Assembly: GCA_037349315.1 (NCBI GenBank)
Contig: JBAIAC010000014.1
Coordinates: forward strand, 28,187,001 to 28,251,000
Length of the DNA: 64,000 bases
Source of the DNA: Chelydra serpentina
Lineage: Eukaryota; Chordata; Testudines; Chelydridae
Direction of reading: 5' to 3'
The position numbers and the translations under genes are program-made. Of this stretch, positions 23,201 to 36,305 are shown piece by piece. The notes below the pieces were generated by a model. The model was not told where the DNA came from. It saw nothing but the letters and a program-made list of their open reading frames with translations, and ran no database searches. Position 1 is the first letter of the stretch. Every line of letters starts with the position of its first letter.

Positions 23201-23439
23201 AACTATTTTGAAAAACATCCTATATTATTATAGTTATTACCATTACTTACAATTATGATGTTCTATTAGACAAATGTCCTTTACCTGTGATCAACACTGG
23301 CAAAATCAATTCACCATAGGAAATGTAATGCTATGATTTTTTTTTCCAGTTAGCTTTACAACACCAATTGAAGGACAATCTTGAATTCAGATTATTTTGT
23401 GAAGGAATTGAGACAAAGTATAAAATATAACCAGCCATT
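20238..23439. other. Stretch without a recognisable gene
   Basis: Two minus-strand frames of 155 and 168 codons (20913-21380 and 22147-22653) are the longest here, but neither resembles a known protein or has splice or promoter context. An 'attgacttcagtggga' motif lies at 21481. The rest is AT-rich without clear structure. Confidence 0.5.
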
Positions 23440-23680
23440 CCAGCACCAGGTGTGATTTCATCACACTGTGTTAAATTAATCAGGATTGGCCAGTGTTAGC
23501 ACTTGAAGGAGGAGACCTCTTGGGAAAACTCAGGTTTTACAGAGAATGGTGCTGGTGATTCAGTAATGACACTGTTCCCTAGACCACTGGCCCAATATGG
23601 GCACTGTACTGCTGGAGGTTTTGTCTTTCAGATTAATTATGAAACTGAGGTCCTGATCACTTTATTGGTACTCTGATATT
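23440..23680 (+). repeat. Possible ancient vertebrate SINE-like repeat
   Basis: A 'gtactgctggaggttttgtctttcag' phrase followed by 'gaaactgaggtcctgatc' resembles a repeat spread through many vertebrates. The copy is diverged, and neither a tRNA-like head nor target duplication was seen. Confidence 0.4.
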
Positions 23681-24719
23681 TGGTCATTGTTTTGGTTTTC
23701 AATTCCATGGTGCTTTTTGTGAGGTGTTCACATTCATGTACTGATGTTACTTGGATAGTTACATTCTTTCCAAATTCTCCCAAATTTCAGTGATACTCAG
23801 AAGAGTACCATTCCCAGTCCTAAACTTCTTTGGTACGGTATAAATGCAAGAACATACTTATTACTATAACCTAACAGTGAAGAATACTGTAACATACTGT
23901 AGTTCAATGGCGGTCTGACTTTTCCCACTGGAAAAAAAATCTGAGGAGCAGATTCTCGTGTAAATGGGCCTAAAAGTGGGAGTTTTACTATATGGCAGTA
24001 GTGTAAATGAGAATCTGGCTCATAGGCAGGGATTTGTTGTTGTATCCCACCCAGTTTAGTTGCAAATGGTTGTGGAATTAGGGTTGCAGCAAAAAAAAAG
24101 GGTGAATTGGATGGAGAATGCTGGGTCTGGAGAGTTTGTTGCTGCGGAATAGAGAAGGGGAGCTTTTGTTGAGTATTGGCAAGGAGTGCTAGGAGGTGTT
24201 TTCTGGGTTTGTGTTGGAGAGGCTGGTAGGCAGCAGGCAGGGGAAAGGCAAGAGCTGGCTGCTTTCCACGCAGTGCTCAAGAGGAGGGAAAGAGCGCTGC
24301 TTCATTTTTAACATAGCCCCTCTCTGTCCATACAACAATCAGACTAACATCCTAAAGCTTCCCACTGAACTAGATTTGTCTTATTGTTGGGTGAGTGGTG
24401 GCATTAAAACATATCTTTCATTTTGAAAGATATCAGACGCAGGCTTATTTTAGAAGTATAGCAAATATCTCGGATATTTTCTGGGTTGGAAAGATTCTAT
24501 TTACATGTGACCACTGTAATCCACTGAGGCCTGCCTTTCTTGTATACACAAACACTCAGTAAAAGTTAGACAGCAATGGTTATCATTCTGTTTTTAAGGA
24601 AATGAAACATTACTAAAACAGCATGGCTTGTTCATGTAATACTGTAATATCATGTGATGTAAAGAATGCAATAATGTTAAATTCAGTGCTAGTACTTCAG
24701 GGTGAGTTGTCACTTTAAC
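23681..24719. other. Stretch without a recognisable gene
   Basis: Only chance frames and a 9-bp-arm inverted repeat (atatctttc ... gaaagatat near 24411-24431) are seen. Confidence 0.55.
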
Positions 24720-25112
24720 AACAATACTGGGTCCAGAACATCCAAGTATCAGCCCTTTAAAGAAGTATTCTGGGAAGGTGAGTGTGGAATATCTGACTGC
24801 AGGCTAGGAGCAGGGACTGCTGGGGAAATGGGACAGCTTTAACCTGTAAGATGTCTGTAACTCAATATATGAGGAGCAGGGAGGTTTTTTGGGATGCCCC
24901 AAGGAAGAAGCATATGAAAGGTACCTGCAAGAGGGGTTGTGGCCACAAACAGGGAAAAAACCAGGAGAGGCCTTAGTAAGAAGCCTATAATTAGCTGCGT
25001 AAAAGAAGCCTGGGAAAGGGATGGGGAGAAGGCCTAGGAGGCTGTCAAGCAGAGGTACTGTATAAAAGGGAATGATCCTGGGTACAGGAGAGAGAAAGTC
25101 AGGAGGAACATA
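24720..25112 (+). repeat. Possible promoter-bearing repeat remnant (LTR-like)
   Basis: The composition changes to purine-rich and a TATAAAAG box occurs at 25061-25068, followed by 'ggtacaggagagagaaagtc'. This resembles the promoter part of an LTR, cut at its right side by the CR1 that begins at 25113. No terminal TG/CA pair or duplication could be paired, so the call is weak. Confidence 0.3.
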
Positions 25113-27425
25113 AATCATAGAATATCAGGGTTGGAAGGGACCTCAGGAGGTCATCTAGTCCAATTCCCTGCTCAAAGCAGGACCAATCCGCAACTAAATC
25201 ATCCCAGTCAGGGCTTTGTCAAGCCTGACCTTAAAAATCTCTAAGGAAGGAGATTCCATGCTCCCCCGCAGGTAACCCATTCCAGTGCTTCACCACCCTC
25301 CTAGTGAAAAAGTGTTTCCTAATAACCAACCTAAACCTCCCACACTGCAACTTGAGACCATCACTCCTTGTTCTGTCATCTGGTACCACTGAGAACAGTC
25401 TAGATCCATCCTCTTTGGAACCCCCTTTCAGATAGTGGAAAGCAGCTATCAAATCCCGCATCATTCTTTTCTTCTGCAGACTAAACAATCCCAGTTTCCT
25501 CAGCCTCTCCTCATAAGTTATGTGCTCCAGCCTCCTAATCATTTTTGTTGCCATCCACTGGACTCTTTCCAATTTTTCCACATCCTTCTTGTAGTGTGGG
25601 CCCAAAACTGTACTCCAGAGGAGGCCTCACCAATACAGAATAGAGGGGAATGATCATGTCCCTCGGTCTGCTGGCAATGCACCTACTTATACAGCCCAAA
25701 ATGCCGTTAACCTTCTTGGCCACAAGGGCACACTGTTGACTCATATCCAGCTTCTCGTTCACTGTAACCCCTAGGTCCTTTTCTGCAGAACTGCTGCCTA
25801 GCCATTTGGTCCCTAGTCTGTAGCAGTGCAGGGGATTCTTCTGTCCTAAGTGCAGGAAGAATCTGCACTTGTCCTTGTTGAACCTCATCATATTTCTTTT
25901 GGCCCACCCTCTAATTTGTCTAGGTCCCTCTGTATCCTATCTCTACCCTCCAGCGTATCTACCACTCTTCCCAGTTTAGTGTCATCGGCAAACTTGCTGA
26001 GGGTGCAGTCCACGCCTCCATCCTCCAGATCATTAATGAAGATATTGAACAAAACCGGCCCCAGGACCGATCTTTGGTGCACTCCGCTTGATATCGGCTG
26101 CCAACTAGACATGGAGCCATTGATCACTACCCGTTGAGCCCGATGATTTAGCCAGCTTTTTAGCCACCTTACAGTCCATTCATCCAGCCCATACTTCTTT
26201 AACTTGCTGGCAAGATTACTGTGAGGGACCGTATCGAAGCTTTGCTAAAGTCAAGGAATAACACATCCACTGCTTTCCCCTCATCCACAGAGCCAGTTAT
26301 CTCATCATAGAAGGCAATTAGGTTAGTCAGGCATGACTTGCCCTTGGTGAATCCATGCTGACTATTCCCGATCACTTTCCTCTCCTCGAAGTGCTTCAGA
26401 ATTGATTCCTTGAGGACCTGCTCCATGATTTTTCCAGGGACTGAGGTGAGGCTGACTGGCCTGTAGTTCCCCGGATCCTCCTTCTTCCCTTTTTTAAAGA
26501 TGGGCACTACATTAGCCTTTTTCTAGTCATCCGGGACCTCCCCCAATCACTATATGAGTTTTCAAAAATAATGCTTATTGGCTCTGCAATCACATCCCCC
26601 AACTCCTTTAGCACCCTTGGATGCAGTGCATCCAGCCCCTGGACTTGTCCTTGTCCAGCTTTTCTAAATAGTCCTGAACCACTTCTTTCCTACAGAGGGC
26701 TGGTCAGTGCTGCAGTGTGGGAGCTGACCTTGTTTGTGAAGACAGAGGCAAAAAAAGCAGTGAGTACATTAGCTTTTCCCACATTTTCTGTCACTAGGTT
26801 GCCACCCTCATTCAGTAAGGGGCCCATACTTTCCTTGACTGGCTTCTTGTTGCTAACATACCTGTAGAAACTCTTCTTGTTTCTCTTAATATCCCTTGCT
26901 AGCTGCAACGCCAAGTGTGATTTGGCCTTCCTGATTTCACTCCTGCATGCCTGAGAAATAATTTTATGCTCCTCCCTGGTCATTTGTCCAATCTTCCACT
27001 TCTTGTAATTTTTTGTGTGTCTAAGATCAGCAAGGATTTCACTGTTAAGCCAAGCTGGTTGCCTGACATATTTACTATTCTTTCTACACATCGGGATAGT
27101 TTGTTCCTGCAACCTCAATAAGGATTCTTTAAAATACAGCCAGCATTCCTGGACTCCTTTCCCCCTCATGTTATTCTCCCAGAGGATCCTGCCCATCAGT
27201 TCCCCGAGGGAGTCAATGTCTGCTTTTCTGAAGTCCAGGGTCCATATTCTGCTGCTCTCCATTCTTCCTTGTGTCAGCATCCTGACACTCGATCATCTCA
27301 TGGTCACAGCCTCAAGGATTTCCATCCACTACTAATTCTTCCCTGTTTGTGAGCAGCAGGTCAAGAAGAGCTCTGCCCCTAGTTGGTTCCTCTAGCACTT
27401 GCACCAGGAAATTGCACCAGATAAA
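25113..27425 (-). mobile_element. CR1 LINE, minus strand, 5'-truncated
   Basis: The 3' terminus is at the left, beginning aatcatagaatatcaggg, the CR1 end signature. Moving rightward (5'-ward) come the ORF2 C-terminus, reverse transcriptase, linker and the last part of the endonuclease, where similarity stops near 27425. Domain order and phrases are those of CR1. This is the best preserved CR1 in the window: long frames persist and the catalytic aspartates are intact, but there are at least three frameshifts. No target duplication could be paired. Confidence 0.93.
25231..27405 (-). pseudogene. CR1 ORF2 remnant: endonuclease end, reverse transcriptase, C-terminus
   Basis: The intact protein would nick target DNA and copy CR1 RNA by target-primed reverse transcription. 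From the 5' side: an endonuclease end with a DLLLTNREEL-type block and DHEMIE near 27290-27390; a linker frame (26690-27280) with WLNSEILADLRHTKNYKKW and FFASVFTNK; reverse transcriptase at 26199-26507 starting [20 protein letters not shown], with [12 protein letters not shown] and [10 protein letters not shown] one-base loss near 26240 shifts the frame. The next frame (25888-26127) has [14 protein letters not shown] and the catalytic FADDTKLG. Two more shifts separate 25535-25891 (FNKDKC, AEKDLGVTVNEKLDMS) from the C-terminal piece 25231-25605 (KLERVQWMATKMI, HWNGLPAGE). It is dead by frameshift, though its active-site residues remain. Confidence 0.9.
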
Positions 27426-30400
27426 AATGGGAAGACAGACCTCTATGAGTGTAAATCACAGTTGGTGGCCATAACTCTTGAAAAGTAGAGCATCTTTCTA
27501 AATTTTGTTGTGCTAAGCATGAAATAGAATTTTTCATTGCTGATGCTGTGTACTCATCAAATTCCATGCTCCATCTGTGGTGTACTTACACTCCAAAGAT
27601 CTCATTAACTGCCTGTTTGTTTACTTTTCATCTCTATTTGGTTCTAAGTGAAAACCAAAGCTTTGACATGGTCCATATATAACACTGACTAGAAAGTCCC
27701 CAAATGCAATTCTCTTTGTAGCAGATAAAGAAAACCTAGAGAAATGCAAGGATGTTCAGGAGATGGAGGTTAATAAGGCTGGTGATAAGCTTGTAGAAAG
27801 ATTTAAGAAAAATGCGTTAAAAACTGCCCCCACTCCATCCTCCAGAAAACAGGGAGGTGGCAGAAAGTAAATGAGCCAGAAATGAAAATGATCTTTTTTG
27901 GACATGTAATGGGGTTTATTGGCATTAGTACTAAGCAGATATTCATTTCTTTTGAGGGGAAACTCCAAAATGGATGTATTGATTCTGTCTTGCACAAGAG
28001 CTCTGCTCAGTGCAGGAAGTGGGGAATCTGATTATGGATCACTGATCCAGAGATCTGGCTCCAGATGAGCAGCTCTATGTTGTACCATTGATGTAGGGTC
28101 CTTAATGGAGGACTGGATCAGAACTGGCTCTTCCAGACTCCATCCTTGCCGCTAACATTTCTTCTTCTCACTTTGATCTTTATGCTGGAGGCGAGATCAG
28201 AGACTCAGAACTGGTTGTGGCATAAGTAAATCTAGCAGAGAGTTCCCTGTGCATAGTGCAATAATGTACTGGTAATATGCAGCCATAGCAAAAAGGATGT
28301 AGTATGTCAGAGAATCTGGCCCATATTTATCAGGAAATAAATATGACTGGTACAAAACTGACCTTCATGGATAAATATCTTGTTTGCTAAATGTTGTCAT
28401 TGCACACCTTTTGAATATTGTAATTCGAAATACCTGGCTCTATCCTTATCATTGTCATGAATTTCAAAATTGCAATCATTACTTTTTTCTTAAACTAATG
28501 CTCTGAATGAGAGATCCTCTGAGTTTTAGGGAAGAAGAAGAAGGTAGAGGGGAAAATAAACCTATGGTCCCTATAGGGACAAAAACTAAACTTCTACAGA
28601 ATTCAGTGAAGCCAGTTAAGTCGCATCCATTTTCATGTGTGATCTCCCTTACTGCAAAACACTATAGTATTTTACAATGTTCTAAAACACAGCGTGTCTT
28701 ACCATAATGTTACTGCAACATTTTGAACCATTACTGTAGTATACTGTAGCGGTTCTTTATACAGTTTGATTGGTTAACATTGTACTAGGCTTCGATGTTG
28801 CTGACCTTTTTAAGGAGGCAAACAGAAATTTGACTTATCAGCTGACTATTTTCATCCAGTCACGAGGCGGAATTTTTCCCTTGCATGCAACAATGTACAC
28901 TATAAAGGTCATTAAAAATGTAATGCCCTTTACAATAGCAACTTCATTTTCTGCTCTCGTGCCCAGTATGCTATTTCTAGTTCTCTGGGAGAAAAATAAT
29001 TGCTTTTCATATGCTATTTTAACTGTATTTTACGACTGCTTTACTGTGTTTAAAGAATCTTATTCCTCTAGTGCCAGTCAAAACATATAAGGATGTTGGT
29101 GCTCATTTTCATATTATATTATATGCTTATACATACAAAATGTGTCTGGTGTACTTTATGCACTCTCACCATTTTGGCAAAGATCAAGTTATTAGTTTAA
29201 TATCTAAAACGTCTTCTTTTGGAGATGGTCTCAATATTTATTTAATCTCAAACTACTTTGAGTTTTACTTTTTCTAAAAAAATCTGCCTCATTTAAACCG
29301 TTCTAATTTCTGCTTTAAATGCTAACATCGGCTGATCAAAAGCTAATTTTCTTCATGTCAGTTAGTAAAAAAGATGTGTTGAAATCCTGCATAATAATCT
29401 GATAGTTAGCAAACATGGAAACCAGCTGCTTCATGCATATAATATTTGCAGCACATCTTTACCATCAGGAAAAACACCCTACTAAAGTCTCTAAGTTAAC
29501 ATAACGTGATATGATACAAAGTATATGTCAGTGACTTCTAGCTGAGAAAAAGATTAGCATATCTCCTACTGGTTTGGCCCGCAAATGATGTTTTTCTTTA
29601 GCTTATCTGGTAGAATTGCTATTGCTGCCTGTGATTCATGATTAGGCTGACTTGATTCCTGGCTTCATTGATATGAAAGTCACACATTTTGAATTAAGCA
29701 ATGGGACAGAACTACGCTGATTAACTATTAAGTCTTATTTGCGTGTTTGACTACCAATTGACTAGTTGGCTAACCCAGCATGTGATGGGAACACTGGAAA
29801 TGTCAGTCATGTTGGAGCATGTCCACTCAGCAGCAAATCTGCACCTAAGAACATTGTCTGACTGAAGCATCCACAATTACTTTTTCATTAACAATAGGGG
29901 ACTTGGTAGAAACCTTGTAACTCTCAATACAATTGTCAGGCATGTATCCAGGAAAATGTCACATGTATGGTCCCTAAACGTACCACTAATATGCCATTGC
30001 CAGTAGTACTTCCCAGACTATCTGCTACCATTTGCAGTGCAACCAATGTTACTTAGCTCAATAAAATACAAGAAAAATCACGTTACAGATCAGTGGTTCA
30101 ATTCTGCTTCTGTTTTGACTTTCCTTTTGGACCTCCTTGTTAATAGTCACTTATCTGGTATCTATCTCTGTTTCTGTACTTACCAGACCTGGAGTTTTTT
30201 ACTACAAAAGATTTATGCTGTTCAGTAGAATCCCAATGGCAAAAAGATGTAGCAATTTAGTTTGAAACCAAAATGCAGAAATTAATGAGTTTCTTACTTA
30301 AGAGTGACATCCACTATACAATTCTTTGACTTCAAATTATAGATCCTAGAGATGCATGATAGGCAACTACTCCTTGTCTACAAGGTTCTTGCCTATAAAG

Positions 30401-30436
30401 TCTCACAGGGCTCAGTATTCTCACCTATGTTGTTTA
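27426..30436. other. Stretch without a recognisable gene
   Basis: No exon, RNA gene or paired transposon ends were seen. Frames of up to 106 codons (28770-29090) are rich in Phe/Ile/Ser, as expected for AT-rich chance frames. A 'gaatctggcccat' motif near 28312 is of the dispersed reptile type. Confidence 0.55.
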
Positions 30437-30545
30437 ACATAGAATCATAGAAATGTAAGGCTGGAAGGGACCTCAAGGTGTCATCTAGTCCAGCCTCCTG
30501 TGCTGAGGCAAGACCAAATATATCCCAGACATCCATGTAAGAAAA
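30437..30545 (-). mobile_element. CR1 3' tail fragment, minus strand
   Basis: It begins acatagaatcatagaaatg and continues with the 'ggctggaagggacctcaagg / tcatctagtccagcc' phrases of CR1 3' ends in reverse. It is about 100 bases long, a severely 5'-truncated copy. Confidence 0.88.
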
Positions 30546-30816
30546 TTAGGGGAAATTTTAAGATGCTGCAATCTATAATGCCACACATACGAGGATTTCT
30601 CATTCTACATATGTTTTCTCTTCCATGACACATAATATGATCTCTCAGATGTCTAAATGTTTAAGTCAATTGAGATTATAGATGAAGGGAAGCTGGTTTA
30701 ATATGTCTATTGGAAAGATAGATAAGAATAACCTATAGGAATCTTAGAAGATATATATTTGATTTTTGAAATAAGTCTAATCAGATAGATCCACTTGAAA
30801 GAGCTGAAATAATCAG

Positions 30817-31025
30817 AGGCCTTATGGTTCAGTAGTTAGAGTATAGGACTGTGAATTAGTAGACATTAGTTCTACTGCCACTTTAATATAGTCTTTCTGT
30901 TGGTAAGTTACTTAACTGCCCACTATACTACTCCTCCCCTTATTATCACATCTATAAAATTAAATATCACTTTTGGAATTATTTAGAAGGACTTCAGTGA
31001 GATGTGCTACGTGAGTTAAAATATA
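30817..31025 (+). mobile_element. MIR-like SINE, plus strand
   Basis: A tRNA-like head ('ggttcagtagttagagtata', similar to a polymerase III box A) is followed by 'tctactgccact', 'taagttacttaactgccc', 'cacatctataaaat' and a tail with 'gacttcagtgagatgtgctacgtg'. This order matches MIR/CORE-SINE elements. It is old and diverged; the promoter boxes are unlikely to work. Confidence 0.72.
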
Positions 31026-34000
31026 TTTATTTCACTAAATAGGAGAGTTCTGTGCTAATAAGAAAATCATTGAGAAATATCCAAAAATTTTAATCAAAAG
31101 TTTTTAATCGCTTGTTACAAAATGAAATGACTAAATAATTTGAGTGATCAAATAACTTTGCCCACGTTGAGCCTGCATATCTAGACTTAAGTATTGTACA
31201 GATTATACTCTCCTTCTACCCATGGGTATTCAAAATGACAAAGGTAAATTCTGTCAAGACAGGACAGGTTAGGAAACCAATTAGGAATTTATAAAATGAG
31301 TCATTAATCCAGGTCTTTATGAGAAGTAGGAAGCTTTGGTCACCAATTCCCTGAGGAGGTAAACAATGCATGCATGAGTGGAGTTGTGGATTTATTCTAG
31401 TATCCATTTCAGGAAGGTATTTAGAATCAGCTGCCTATCACTTCTGTGCTGTAGCATTTTTCTGTGCGGCTTGAGGATGCTTTTAGTCATGTTGCTGTGG
31501 AATAAGGCATGCAACATAAATTCAGGGGCAGCTGCAATATAAACACTTGATGTGACCCAGAGCTGAAATCACACCTACAGACACCTTATCCAGAATGGAC
31601 TTCAACCAGCCCAAGTTAATCAGATCCAAATGTAAATGGGCAGATACAAGTGGAATAAATGAGTGTCTGTGAACCAGCATGTGACTACCTTGATGGCTGA
31701 TCACCCTTCCTATTTGTGTACAGTTTTGATACATATCTGTATGTACTATCCACATATTTTACAGGTCGAGGTCCTTGGCTGTGCATCAGTATACCTAAGC
31801 AAAACAGCTGCAATTTTCACCTGGCCTGGGTCTTGGCTGACCTTGATTACTTTTTACCTTCTGATAGAAAAGGCTGATTAGATTGCTCATAGAATGCCCT
31901 GGTGCTTCCTAAAATTAGGAGAGGGAGAGAACAATTACATCATTACATTTATAGGACCAAAAGGAAAGCTGTTTTGATAGCATGATCATCATCCACAACA
32001 AAATTGCTAGAATAATTGTAATGGACTAGCCATAGATAAAACTATGTATGAGTGTAATTGAATCCTTTAACGGGGGGACATAGACAGTATCTTTATTCTG
32101 GTGAAGTATATGGGTCATTGTATTTTTGTGCCAGCTTCCTGAAATAAACAATAAATCATTCTGTAAGGTTCACAAGGTTTATGACTTTCTAGATGGGTTG
32201 GTGAAGGAATACATTCTTCCATAAACTCAGTACACTGGATACTGGCAAACACCTTAGAAAATAAAGAACTCTGTGACCCTCCAGCATTCATCACTGCTTT
32301 TGTCTGTTTTAGTTACAGATCTGCACTCTCATCTTAGCCAAATATACACAAATATACCTTTTATGAGAAGAAGAAAAAAAAAGACTTTTTGTGGTTCCTT
32401 TGTTACCCAGCAATGACTTTTCTACAGTATGGATAACTAAGTCATTCAGGGGAAAGTATATAGAGAAAACTTTACACACAACAGCTATATTTTATAGCAT
32501 GTCCCTCCCCGTAGCAATGTCTTTGTGGAAATCTCTTCTTACATATTTTACCCTTTTACTTTATTCATGCACGGCTTCATTTTATACAGTCAGCAAAGTT
32601 AATCTATGATGGAGGATGAACCTGGCCCTATCTCTGGGCCAGATCCTCAGCTAATGTAAATGGGAATAACTCCATTATCCAATTAAGCAAAGACAGATGC
32701 AACAGCTTAACTTTGTGAAAGCCTCTGTGTTTCTTTTTTGTATGCATGTAGCTGATTTTCACCAGTGGAGCATGTGGCCTGTTTTGAGATCTCAACTATG
32801 AAAAGAGGGAATCTGGGATACATTCTCAAAGTCAAGCTGGGCTGCGCTGCGCTGCCTTTTTCTTTGTTTAATTGGTATTATGGAGCACAAATTCTTTATG
32901 GAGTTTAGCAATGCTATCAGAGGGAATTACAATACAGCACTTATCCATAATTGTGGTATAAAGCCGTCTTAATAAAATCAAGCTAAATATATGGGTAATG
33001 ACCCTACTGTGATTTATACTTTAACAAATATTCATGGTTATGAAGGTTAATAGCTGCTAACACTTGAAGTGAAGCTTTTTATTCACAGACAGAAAATAAG
33101 TAAAATAAAAACTATGGGGCCTATAGGGAATTCCTCATCCCTCGAGACATAATGTGTAAGACAAGCAACATAAAAAGAAAATTAATATTCTAATAAAAAG
33201 GAACTTATGTTATCAAATGCTTAATAGATAATACACCCATAAAATTAAACTGACTATGCAACAGTTAATATAAAACCTGTAATTGTGGTGAAATTAGCAA
33301 AACAGATTGAAATAAGAGACTAGTAACTCTGTGTATGCAACAGCCAAAATATGGTGGCAAGGAATACTGGTGAATTCAGAGGCAAGGATCCTCAATGTAG
33401 TCTGAAGCATTAGATAAGAATCTAAACATTTTGATCTGCTGATTAATGACCAAAATTTTGTCAAGTTTAGATGATCATTCTTTTTCAGTATGACATGTAA
33501 TATTCTGTTAGTAAAAGGATTTAAACTTGGATTGGATGGATGGGGGGGAAGGTGAGTGATGAAATAAGGCACACCTTTGAGCTCAAGGGCATGTCATGTG
33601 ACCATGGGAAAGTGTCAGTTCTTCTAACACTAAACAAAAGCTTTATTAGAATAAGGCACATAGTGTTATCCATAAGCCTACGCTGTCTCTGCTTCAATTT
33701 TGAGCTTTCCCAGTCACATCTGATCCTGCCTCACTTCTTTCCACCATTTTAATGAAACAATATACAAAATTCAGTGAAGGATATGGCAACCAGAATTTAC
33801 CACCTACTGATGGCCCTGTTTTGTGGTCTACTTGAAAGGAGCATGCAATGGACAGATGAGTTCCAAAAAAACCCAAAACTAGAATTGATTGACTCTAATT
33901 GGCACATTGGATATGTTGTATAGCATCTGAGTTTGCAAAGAGACTCTTGTCTTATTCCTATAGGCATGTTTGTCTCTGGCCTTAGTTACTCTAGGCTTTC

Positions 34001-35147
34001 CAACTAAAACTTCTCACTACTGCTACCACTGGTAGCAACATCAAGAACAGGTAGGTGCACATGATGCCACTGGCTGGTGGCAGTTTTAACAATTGTCTTA
34101 TCTTGACCTGCACTAGTATATTTTAATACAAATGGTCATCTGTACCATTTTTGGCCCCGAGAAAATGGTTTCAGAAGCTGTATGATATGTTGACAAAGTG
34201 CCCGATGTGTCTTGTGTGTGAAAGATGGAGTCACACTGTATAATGAAAGAAGACATAATTCAGTAAAACAAGGATTAAAACTATTTGAAAGACTTGTTCA
34301 GTTTTTTTCTGTAGTTCTCACTTTCAAATTCATTTCATTCTCCGCCGTTATAGCTTTTATTTTCTTTGTTTCTAAGTTACATGACCTTTTTGGCAGCAGT
34401 CAATCCAAATGAGAATTTATTGCAATAACAGTGTGAGCTCTGTAATGAAAGGTTGTGATAGATTTGTGATGGGTTGATTAGTTTGGTAGTAATCAGTTAA
34501 AATGGACATTACCTTCAGGGAATAAAGGCCAACTGCAGTTAATTAGTCCTCCTGCCTAAGCATTATATTGCATGGTACTTGTTGGTTGCTGTTGTTAGGA
34601 ACAGCAGAATCATTTAAAGTCCTGCTGCTAATGGAGAAAAAAAATACACAGGTCTTACTTTATGGCTGCTTAGTGACAGCCCACATCAGGGGTGATACCA
34701 ATGTGCAGCAGCAGGAATCCGGAGACCTTCTGGTTTACTGTGCTAAAATGCTTCTGTGTGCTGTTAGAGTACATGTCGGTGTGAACTCTGTCATCCTATT
34801 GTAAGGTTCAACATGTGCTTTTTGCTGAGCTGGCTAAGGTACACTGGCTAGTACAAGGACTGTGAGCACACCGTATCAAATGACTATAATGCTGATGCTC
34901 CTGGACTCTGAAGGTCCAGTTCATCACTGCCCTTAACTCTAATTAATTTGTGTAGTAATTTACATTAATGCAAAATGGATGCAAAATACCCATTTTGGTT
35001 TAGTAGTGTTTCATACCCACTTTATGCTCACTTTATACTGGGGTAAATGATGGCACAAGCAACAGCATAATGATGAATTGGGCCTTAAATCCTTGTACCC
35101 ATGGAGAGCAAGGTTTGGATTATAGTTGCCCTCGCAAGGCAGGTAGG
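31026..35147. other. Stretch without a recognisable gene
   Basis: No exon or paired transposon ends were seen in 4.1 kb. At 32633-32690 the phrase 'gggccagatcctcagctaatgtaaat' followed by 'actccatt' matches one arm of an ancient amniote dispersed repeat. A short tract near 32840 reads gctgcgctgcgctgc. Confidence 0.55.
32633..32690 (+). repeat. One arm of an ancient amniote dispersed repeat
   Basis: The phrase gggccagatcctcagct is followed by aatgtaaat and aactccatt, as in an inverted-repeat family common in turtles and birds. Only half is recognisable. Recognition is by memory. Confidence 0.4.
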
Positions 35148-35213
35148 TTCAGGAGCAGGGCCGGCTCTAGGTTTTTTGCCGCCCCAAGCAAACAAATTTT
35201 GGCTGCCCCCCAC

Positions 35214-35406
35214 CCCAGCCCTGGGCTCTCCCCCCCACCGCATCCCCTACCGTCCCAGCCCTGGGCTCTCCCCCCACACAACACCTGCACCCCCTACCGT
35301 CCCAGCCCTGGGCTCTCCCCCCCCACAACACCTGCACCCCCTACCGCCCCAGCCCTGGGATCTCCCACCCCAACTGCACCCTCCTGCTGCCCCAGCCCTG
35401 GGTCAC
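35214..35406 (+). repeat. Minisatellite of ~46-bp CCCAGCCCTGGG units
   Basis: About four units start with cccagccctgggctctcccc and continue with cacaacacctgcacccccta-type sequence. Each unit holds the short palindrome CCCAGCCCTGGG-like core. It makes two overlapping proline-rich frames that are not genes. Confidence 0.9.
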
Positions 35407-36182
35407 TGGTAACTTGGTCCCAGGGCAGGTCATTCAGTAGGAATTTTGGATGTGCACAGAACACAGGCAGGATTGCTTACAGAACTGCAGTAAAGTGGAA
35501 CAATTTTCAGCTTGTGTAACTGAAGGATATCTGGATGCATATTATAAGACTGTCCTACATTAATGAGGAAAAGTTGAGGTGCCTTTATTATTCTTTTGTT
35601 CCATTCTTTTTTTCTATGGGGAATTTGACAATGCAATATCACTGTCTTCCTTTTAAACAAAAAAAAGACAATGGCAGTTGAAAATAGCAATTCCAGTCCT
35701 AATAACCACTGGGAAGCATTTCTTGCTCAATTTTAGCCTACTTTTTCTTCAGCAAGTTACAGTGTGGATCAGTATATTTGATTTGGGAGACATTAAGTAA
35801 CAGCTGCCCAAAATGAGCTTGAGCACTCCTGAGTTTTGAGGGTGTTCAAGTCTGGAATGCAGGTGCTAGATTCCCTTTCTGAATATTAGCTAAATCTGGA
35901 AAGGAAAAGTCAATTTCTGCTTCCATGGCTCAGAAGTTGAAATCCTCCTATGTGCTTTACAGTATCTAAAGCTGCCCAGGTACTCTAGTAGAGTCACCCT
36001 CCCTTACTTTTCATTTTAAATACTAGTGCGATCCACCTACCTCCCTTGCTAGGCTTCAGATAGAGAGGTGCACTGTCCATTTTGTCCACCCAATTCTTTC
36101 TTTCTACAAGGTGAGGTCACACCAGTGGAGTGTTCTTTTTTTTTTTCTTTTTTTTTTTAAAGTTAAAATATGGTATCCCTAC

Positions 36183-36305
36183 TAGGGTGACCAGACAGCA
36201 AATGGGAAAAACCAGGATGGGGGTGGGGGATAATAGGAGCCTATATAAGAAAAAGACCCCAAAATCGGGACTGTCCCTATAAAATCCGGACATCTGGTCA
36301 CCCTA
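36183..36305. mobile_element. 123-bp hAT MITE nested in the larger hAT element
   Basis: The ends are TAGGGTGACCAGA and TCTGGTCACCCTA, perfect inverted repeats of 13 bp. The 8-bp ATCCCTAC occurs on both sides (36175-36182 and 36306-36313). The body includes 'aaaaccccaaaatcgggactgtccc'-like sequence. It must have inserted after the element at 35156-36560. Confidence 0.93.

Noticed and set aside
35070..35519. Proline-rich frames of 149 and 103 codons
   Set aside because: They are read through the 46-bp minisatellite of a hAT element in two frames at once; no gene evidence.
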